DNA from: Streptomyces sp. NBC_00536
GTDB lineage: Bacteria > Actinomycetota > Actinomycetes > Streptomycetales > Streptomycetaceae
Length of the DNA stretch: 64,000 bases
Direction of reading: 5' to 3'
Assembly: GCF_036346295.1 (NCBI RefSeq)
Contig: NZ_CP107819.1
Coordinates: 3,596,001-3,660,000 of the forward strand
The notes beneath the pieces are model-generated. The model was not told where the DNA came from. It made no database searches and saw nothing but the letters and a program-made list of their open reading frames with translations. This document shows, piece by piece, positions 59,509 through 64,000 of the stretch. A program made the translations under genes and the position numbers. How positions within the stretch are numbered: the stretch's first letter is position 1; each line of letters begins with the position of its first letter.

Positions 59509-59618
59509 ATCGTGGGTGCGGGTCGGCAAAGCTGAGCAGCCCGGACAGCGACCTTCCTGCCGGTCGGTCACCACGGTCTCCTCACCGCCCCCACACGGAC
59601 CCCTTGGGAGAGCCCCCC

Positions 59619-60803
59619 ATGCGCATCCGAAGCACCGCGATCCGAAGCACCGCACTCGCCGCCGTATCCGCCCTGTCCCTGGCCCTGGCGGGCGGGATCC
59701 CCGCCACCACCGCCCATGCCTCGGCCGACGCGGCGCGGGCCGCCGACCGGCCCGGCGACGTGGTCGCCAGCGCCCCCTCGTCGTTCCGCCCGGCGCCGGG
59801 CCAGTCCACCAACACCAAGGCCTGGAAGATCCATTACCGCTCGACCACCGCCGACGGCGCCCCCAACGTGGTCTCCGGCACCGTGATCGTCCCGCAGGAC
59901 GGCCGCGCCGGCCCCCGCCCCCTGGTCAGCTACGCCGTCGGCACGGTCGGCCTCGACGACTCCTGCGCGCCCAGCGACCACTTCCCCAACGGCACCTCCT
60001 CGGAGGGCAGTCTCATCCAGCGGCTCACCCAGCGCGGCTGGGCGGTGGTCGTCACCGACTACGAGGGCCTCGGCACCCCGGGCCCGCACACCTACGCCGT
60101 CGGCCCGTCGGAGGGGCACGCCGTCCTCGACGCGGCGCGCGCCGCCCAGCGGCTGCCGGAGGCCGGGCTGCCGGCCTCCGGCCCGGTCGGCATCATGGGG
60201 TACTCGCAGGGCGGCCAGGCCTCCAGCTGGGCGGCCGAGCTGCAGGGCTCGTACGCCCCCGAACTCCAGGTCAAGGGGGCGGCGGCCGGCGGGGTCCCGG
60301 CGGACCTGCTCAAGGTCATGGACTTCAACAACGGCTCCGCCGGCTCCGGCCTCATCTTCATGGCCGCCGCGGGCCAGGACGCGGCCTTCCCGGAACTGAA
60401 CCTGGACTCCTATCTCAACCCGGCGGGCAAGACCTTCGTCGCCGGTCTCAGGACCCACTGCGCCGCGATCGACACGATCGGCGGCTCCTTCAAGCGGATC
60501 TCCGACATGACCACGAGGGACCCGCTGGCCCAGCCCGACTGGCAGACCCGGATGAACCAGTCCAAGCTCGGCCGGACCGCACCGGCCACGCCGGTGTACC
60601 AGTACCACGCGGTCAGCGACGAGTTCATCCCGTACGCCGTCGCCCAGCAGCTGCGCGCCGACTGGTGTGCGAAGGGCGCGAACGTCCACTGGCACGCGAT
60701 CCCGGGCCGCGGCCACATCACCGGGGGGATCAGCGGGGCGGCCGCGGCGGGCAACTGGCTGGCCGACCGCTTCGCCGGGCGCCCGGCGGACAGCAACTGC
60801 TGA
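59619..60803 (+). CDS. Secreted lipase/esterase (PF03583-type)
   Basis: 394 aa from ATG 59619 (GGGAGAG upstream; the frame opens to 59604). Signal peptide MRIRSTAIRSTALAAVSALS...AHA. An alpha/beta hydrolase of the secretory lipase type: nucleophile Ser in IMGYSQGGQASSWAA, acid in HAVSDEFIPY, and His in PGRGHITGG. Cysteines (DDSCAPSD, LRTHCAAID, ADWCAKG, SNC) likely form disulfides. The substrate is probably triglycerides or esters outside the cell. It sits between fatty-acid activation genes, a fitting context for lipid use. Confidence 0.9.
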   Translation: MRIRSTAIRSTALAAVSALSLALAGGIPATTAHASADAARAADRPGDVVASAPSSFRPAPGQSTNTKAWKIHYRSTTADGAPNVVSGTVIVPQDGRAGPRPLVSYAVGTVGLDDSCAPSDHFPNGTSSEGSLIQRLTQRGWAVVVTDYEGLGTPGPHTYAVGPSEGHAVLDAARAAQRLPEAGLPASGPVGIMGYSQGGQASSWAAELQGSYAPELQVKGAAAGGVPADLLKVMDFNNGSAGSGLIFMAAAGQDAAFPELNLDSYLNPAGKTFVAGLRTHCAAIDTIGGSFKRISDMTTRDPLAQPDWQTRMNQSKLGRTAPATPVYQYHAVSDEFIPYAVAQQLRADWCAKGANVHWHAIPGRGHITGGISGAAAAGNWLADRFAGRPADSNC

Positions 60804-60843
60804 GCGTTCCGCGGTGGTTCAAGGCCCCGCCGGCCAGGGGACC

Positions 60844-62424
60844 TCAAGAGTCACCGGCGGGGCACGACATCGTCCCGCTCGCCAGCTCCCCCTCGACGAG
60901 GAAGGCGTTGACCCGCTCGCGCACGCACACCGAGTGGAAGTAGGCGGCGTGCCCGTCGCCCTTGTAGTCCAGCACCACCGCCGAGCCGAGCCGCGCCGCG
61001 GTCTCCTCGGTCCAGCGGTACGGGGTCGCCGGGTCCCCGCGCGTGCCGACCAGCAACATGCGCGGGGCGCCCGGCCGGTCGATGGCGCGCAGGAAGCCGC
61101 TGCCCGCGGGGCGTCCGTAGCAGGACAGGACCGTCATCAGCTGGTGCGGCCCGAAGACCGGTGAGGCGGCGCGGAATTCGGCCGCCCGGGCGTCGATCTC
61201 CTTCTCGATCGCGGCCGGACTGGCCTTCGCGTCACCCCGGTCGGGGTCGTCGGCGCAGTTCACCGCGATCAGCGCGGCCTCCATGTTGTCGGCGGGCACC
61301 GGGTGCGCCGCGGGCGCGGGGTTCGCCTCCGGGGGCGGCGGGCCGGTCGGTCCGCCCAGTTGCAGCAGCCCGGTGGGGTCGCCGTCCCGCTCGGCGGCCG
61401 CCAGGCCCTCGGCGAGCGAAGGCCAGGAATCCTGCGAGTAGAGCGCGCCGGCGATGGCCCGGGTGGCGTCCTGCCCGGTGAAGGGCGAGCCGTCCTCGCC
61501 GATCAGCGGCTGTGTGTCGAGGCGGGTGACGAGGGCGTTCACCTTCTCCTTGGCGGTGCGGGTGTTGGTTCCGTAGACACAGCCCTGCCGGCGGGTGCAC
61601 CAGCGCAGGAAGTTCTCCAGTGCCTGCTGCTGCCCCTGGGCCGATACAAGTGCCTGCTCCACCAGCGGTTCGGTCAGCGTGTCGACCCCGTCGAGGACCA
61701 TCCGGCCGACGCGGCGCGGGAACTGCGCGGCGTACACCGCGCCGAGCCGGGTGCCGTAGGAGAAGCCGAGGTAGTTGAGCTTGTCGTCGCCGAGCGCCTG
61801 GCGCATCACGTCCAGGTCGCGCGCCACGTGGACCGTCCCGATGTACGGGAGCACGGGGCCGGAGTGCTCCGCGCAGCGCTCGGCCACCGCGCGCAGGGCC
61901 GCGAGCTGCGCGGCGGGGTCGTCGCCGGTCCCGGGATCCTCGCCGGTCGCGGAGTCGTCGCCGGGGGCCGCGTCGAGGACGCCGCCGCAGCTGACCGGTG
62001 CGCTGTGGCCGACCCCGCGCGGGTCGAAGGCGACCAGGTCGTAGGACTCGCCGAGGTCGGCGAAGGCCTTGGGGTCGGCGGCGAGCGCCTCGACGCCCGG
62101 GCCGCCGGGCCCGCCGAAGTTCAGGAGGAGCGAGCCGAGCCGTTTGCGGCCGTTGGCGGGGATCTTGGCCATGGCTATCGAGAGCGTGCCCTTGGCGGGG
62201 TCGGCGTGGTCGAGGGGCACGGTGAGGGTGCCGCAGCGCAGGGCGGCGGGCGCGCCGGGCTGGTCCGGGCAGTCCCCCCAGCGGATGTGCTGGCCGTAGA
62301 AGCGGGCGAGGGCGGCGGGGTCGGGGCTCGGACTCGTGCGGGGGCCGGGCCCGGCCCCCAGCGAGGCCAGCGCCAGCACGGCGAGGCTTACGACAGCGGT
62401 ACGGCGGGAACGGGACCGGTGCAC
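60844..62424 (-). CDS. Secreted TAP-family alpha/beta hydrolase (tripeptidyl aminopeptidase type)
   Basis: 526 aa from GTG 62424 (GAGGAGGG upstream). An N-terminal export signal (SRRTAVVSLAVLALASLGAG) is followed by an alpha/beta hydrolase with oxyanion loop LNFGGPGGPGVEAL, nucleophile Ser in LGFSYGTRLGAVYAAQFPRR and a C-terminal TAP-like domain ending in the His region VLDYKGDGHAAYFHSVCVRE. It resembles SlpD/SlpE and tripeptidyl aminopeptidase of Streptomyces, which release tripeptides from protein N termini. It has no propeptide typical of S. lividans Tap. It converges with the lipase gene. Confidence 0.9.
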   Translation of the reverse strand: MHRSRSRRTAVVSLAVLALASLGAGPGPRTSPSPDPAALARFYGQHIRWGDCPDQPGAPAALRCGTLTVPLDHADPAKGTLSIAMAKIPANGRKRLGSLLLNFGGPGGPGVEALAADPKAFADLGESYDLVAFDPRGVGHSAPVSCGGVLDAAPGDDSATGEDPGTGDDPAAQLAALRAVAERCAEHSGPVLPYIGTVHVARDLDVMRQALGDDKLNYLGFSYGTRLGAVYAAQFPRRVGRMVLDGVDTLTEPLVEQALVSAQGQQQALENFLRWCTRRQGCVYGTNTRTAKEKVNALVTRLDTQPLIGEDGSPFTGQDATRAIAGALYSQDSWPSLAEGLAAAERDGDPTGLLQLGGPTGPPPPEANPAPAAHPVPADNMEAALIAVNCADDPDRGDAKASPAAIEKEIDARAAEFRAASPVFGPHQLMTVLSCYGRPAGSGFLRAIDRPGAPRMLLVGTRGDPATPYRWTEETAARLGSAVVLDYKGDGHAAYFHSVCVRERVNAFLVEGELASGTMSCPAGDS

Positions 62425-62529
62425 GGCGCCCTCCTCGGCGGCTGCCCCCGGACCACCATAAGCGGGCCGCTCCGGTCCCGCCTGCGCAGGCGGAACGGCT
62501 GGTCACGGGCCTGCGCACGCCCCGGGGCG

Positions 62530-64000
62530 CTACTTCCGGTACAGCTCCTCGATCTCCCGGGCGTGGTCGCGGGCCACCGCCGCCCGCTTGATCTTCATCG
62601 AGGGGGTGAGGTGGCCGCGTTCCTCCGTGAAGTCGGCGGGCAGCACCGCGAAGCGGCGGATCGATTCGGCGCGCGAGACCAGCTTGTTCGCCTCGTCCAC
62701 GGCCTTCTGCAGCTCCGCGCGCAGCTCCTCGTCGCGCACCAGCTCGGCGAGCGGCATCCGCTGCTTCTTGTGCATCAGCCGCCAGTGCGCCAGCCCCTCC
62801 GCCTCCAGGGTGATCAGCGCGGTGACGTACGGGCGGTTGTCGCCCACCACCATGCACTGGCCGACGAGCGGGTGGGCGCGGAGCCAGTCCTCCAGGGGCG
62901 CGGGCGCGACGTTCTTGCCGCCCGAGGTGATGATGATGTCCTTCTTGCGGCCGGTGATCGTCAGGTACCCGTCGGCGTCGAGTTCGCCGATGTCCCCGGT
63001 GGGGAACCAGCTGCCCTGGGGCAGGCCCGCGCCGCTGTTCCAGTACCCGGCGAAGACGTGGCGGCCGTGCAGCAGCACCTCGCCGTCGTCCGCGATCCGC
63101 ACGGCGGTGCCGGGCAGCGGCCAGCCGACGGTGCCGAGGCGGGGCCGGAGCGGGGGCGTGACCGTACTGGCCCCGGTCGTCTCCGTGAGCCCGTACCCCT
63201 CGAACACCTCGATGCCCGCGCCCGTGTAGAAGGCGGCGAGGCGGCGGCCGAGCGGGGAGCCGCCGCTCAGGACGTAGCGCACCCGGCCGCCGAGCGCGGC
63301 CCGGATCCGCCGGTAGACCAGCGGGTCGTAGAGCGCCCGGGCGGCGCGCAGCCCGAGCCCCGGGGACGCGCCCTCGGCCAGTTCGCCGTAGCTGCGGGCG
63401 ATGCGCGCGGCCCGGTCGAAGGAGGCGGCGCGGCCGAGTTTCTCGGCGGTGGCGCGGGCGGTGTTGTAGACCTTCTCCAGCACGTAGGGGATGGCGAGGA
63501 GGAAGGTCGGGCGGAATCCGGCGAGGTCGGCGAGCAGGTCGTCGGTCTGGATGCTCGGGGCGTGGCCGAGCTTGACGCGGGCGCGCAGGCAGCCGATGGC
63601 GACGGTGCGGCCGAAGACGTGGGAGAGCGGGAGGAAGAGGAGCGTCGAGGCGGGGTCCTTGCTGACGGACCGGAAGACGGGGTGCAGCAGGGCGACCGAA
63701 TTGTCGGCTTCGGCAAGGAAGTTGCCGTGGGTCAGGACGCAGCCCTTGGGGCGGCCGGTGGTGCCGGAGGTGTAGATGAGGGTGGCGGCCGAGTCGGGCG
63801 CGCAGCGTGCGCGGCGCTCGTGCACGAGCGCGTCCGGGATCCGCTCACCGGCCTTGACCAGCCGGGCGAGGGCGCCGGTGTCGAATTCCCACAGGTGCGC
63901 GAGGCCGGGCAGGGCGACCCGTTCGCCGCTGATCACGCGGGCCTGCACGGTGTCCTCGACGGCGCAGGCGACGGCGCCGGAGTCCTCGATGATCCAGCGG
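62530..64000 (-). CDS. Long-chain fatty acyl-CoA ligase (partial, 5' end outside the window)
   Basis: The frame is open to the window edge, so at least 110 N-terminal residues are missing. Motifs: TLIYTSGTTGRPKGCVLTHG, FEGYGLTETTGASTVTPPLR, PTGDIGELDADGYLTITGRK and KDIIITSGGKNVAPAPLEDW. It ends LTPSMKIKRAAVARDHAREI. It is of the same type as the ligase at 56.4-58.2 kb but clearly diverged, with a different lid and acyl-tunnel region. Apparent ATG starts inside (for example at 63948) are not the true start, because RWIIEDSGAVACAVED upstream is family-like. Confidence 0.9.
   Translation of the reverse strand, partial: RWIIEDSGAVACAVEDTVQARVISGERVALPGLAHLWEFDTGALARLVKAGERIPDALVHERRARCAPDSAATLIYTSGTTGRPKGCVLTHGNFLAEADNSVALLHPVFRSVSKDPASTLLFLPLSHVFGRTVAIGCLRARVKLGHAPSIQTDDLLADLAGFRPTFLLAIPYVLEKVYNTARATAEKLGRAASFDRAARIARSYGELAEGASPGLGLRAARALYDPLVYRRIRAALGGRVRYVLSGGSPLGRRLAAFYTGAGIEVFEGYGLTETTGASTVTPPLRPRLGTVGWPLPGTAVRIADDGEVLLHGRHVFAGYWNSGAGLPQGSWFPTGDIGELDADGYLTITGRKKDIIITSGGKNVAPAPLEDWLRAHPLVGQCMVVGDNRPYVTALITLEAEGLAHWRLMHKKQRMPLAELVRDEELRAELQKAVDEANKLVSRAESIRRFAVLPADFTEERGHLTPSMKIKRAAVARDHAREIEELYRK

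Overview
The window comes from a high-GC actinomycete, almost certainly Streptomyces or a close relative. The signs are third-position GC bias, many GTG starts, an FO synthase (FbiC), an XRE/DUF5753 plus DUF397 pair of the WhiJ type, WXG100 secretion substrates, GPP34 and CU044_5270 proteins, and many secreted hydrolases.

Layout. 1-1.3 kb is core: the 3' end of a DDAH-type amidinohydrolase and ilvE. About 1.3-26.5 kb is an accessory island that ends at an intact tRNA-Arg(CCT). It carries at least five decayed transposon fragments (IS5-like, IS630-like, Tn554 TnpC/DUF6262-like, IS1647-like) and broken host genes (HAD, alpha/beta hydrolase). Among them are small intact modules: a DUF4365 nuclease-like gene overlapping an unknown 424-aa gene; an XRE-ImmA/IrrE metallopeptidase with an unknown 218-aa partner and candidate operators; an OLD-like ATPase with a TOPRIM-like tail followed by a HEPN-motif protein with a DUF5958-like N terminus; two winged-helix genes; and, beside the tRNA, a degenerate tyrosine-recombinase-like gene overlapping an IS4-type DDE gene. 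The middle of the island holds secreted or envelope genes (S1 protease, lipoprotein, I36 inhibitor, ECF sigma with CU044_5270 protein, and a 1,322-aa composite muramidase/SGNH protein).

26.6-49 kb is chromosomal: an HTH membrane protein with a GGAAC operator array facing a DUF4232 lipoprotein; a sortase-lipoprotein-histidine kinase operon; a polytopic membrane protein; a D,D-carboxypeptidase with a very long repetitive cytoplasmic tail; GPP34; the WhiJ-like pair; an aminotransferase; an SDR; fbiC; a secreted phosphatase; and an ADP-ribosylglycohydrolase homologue lacking key metal ligands. 49-54.3 kb has an F420-type luciferase-like oxidoreductase and then a type VII polymorphic toxin locus: two WXG100-like proteins, a 585-aa toxin with an RNase A-like tail, a candidate immunity gene, an orphan second RNase A-like half and a CdiI immunity gene. 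54.34-55.25 kb is non-coding and built from two inverted copies of a ~290-bp element. 55.25-64 kb holds GNAT, DUF1707, two FadD-type acyl-CoA ligases (the second cut by the window end), an AraC regulator, a secreted lipase and a TAP-family peptidase.

The strongest candidates for something undescribed are the OLD-like/HEPN pair (7.3-9.7 kb), the DUF4365 pair (2.5-4.3 kb), the recombinase/DDE pair at the tRNA (23.5-26.5 kb), and the inverted non-coding element (54.4-55.2 kb). Protein family calls come from reading motifs by eye; no database search was run.
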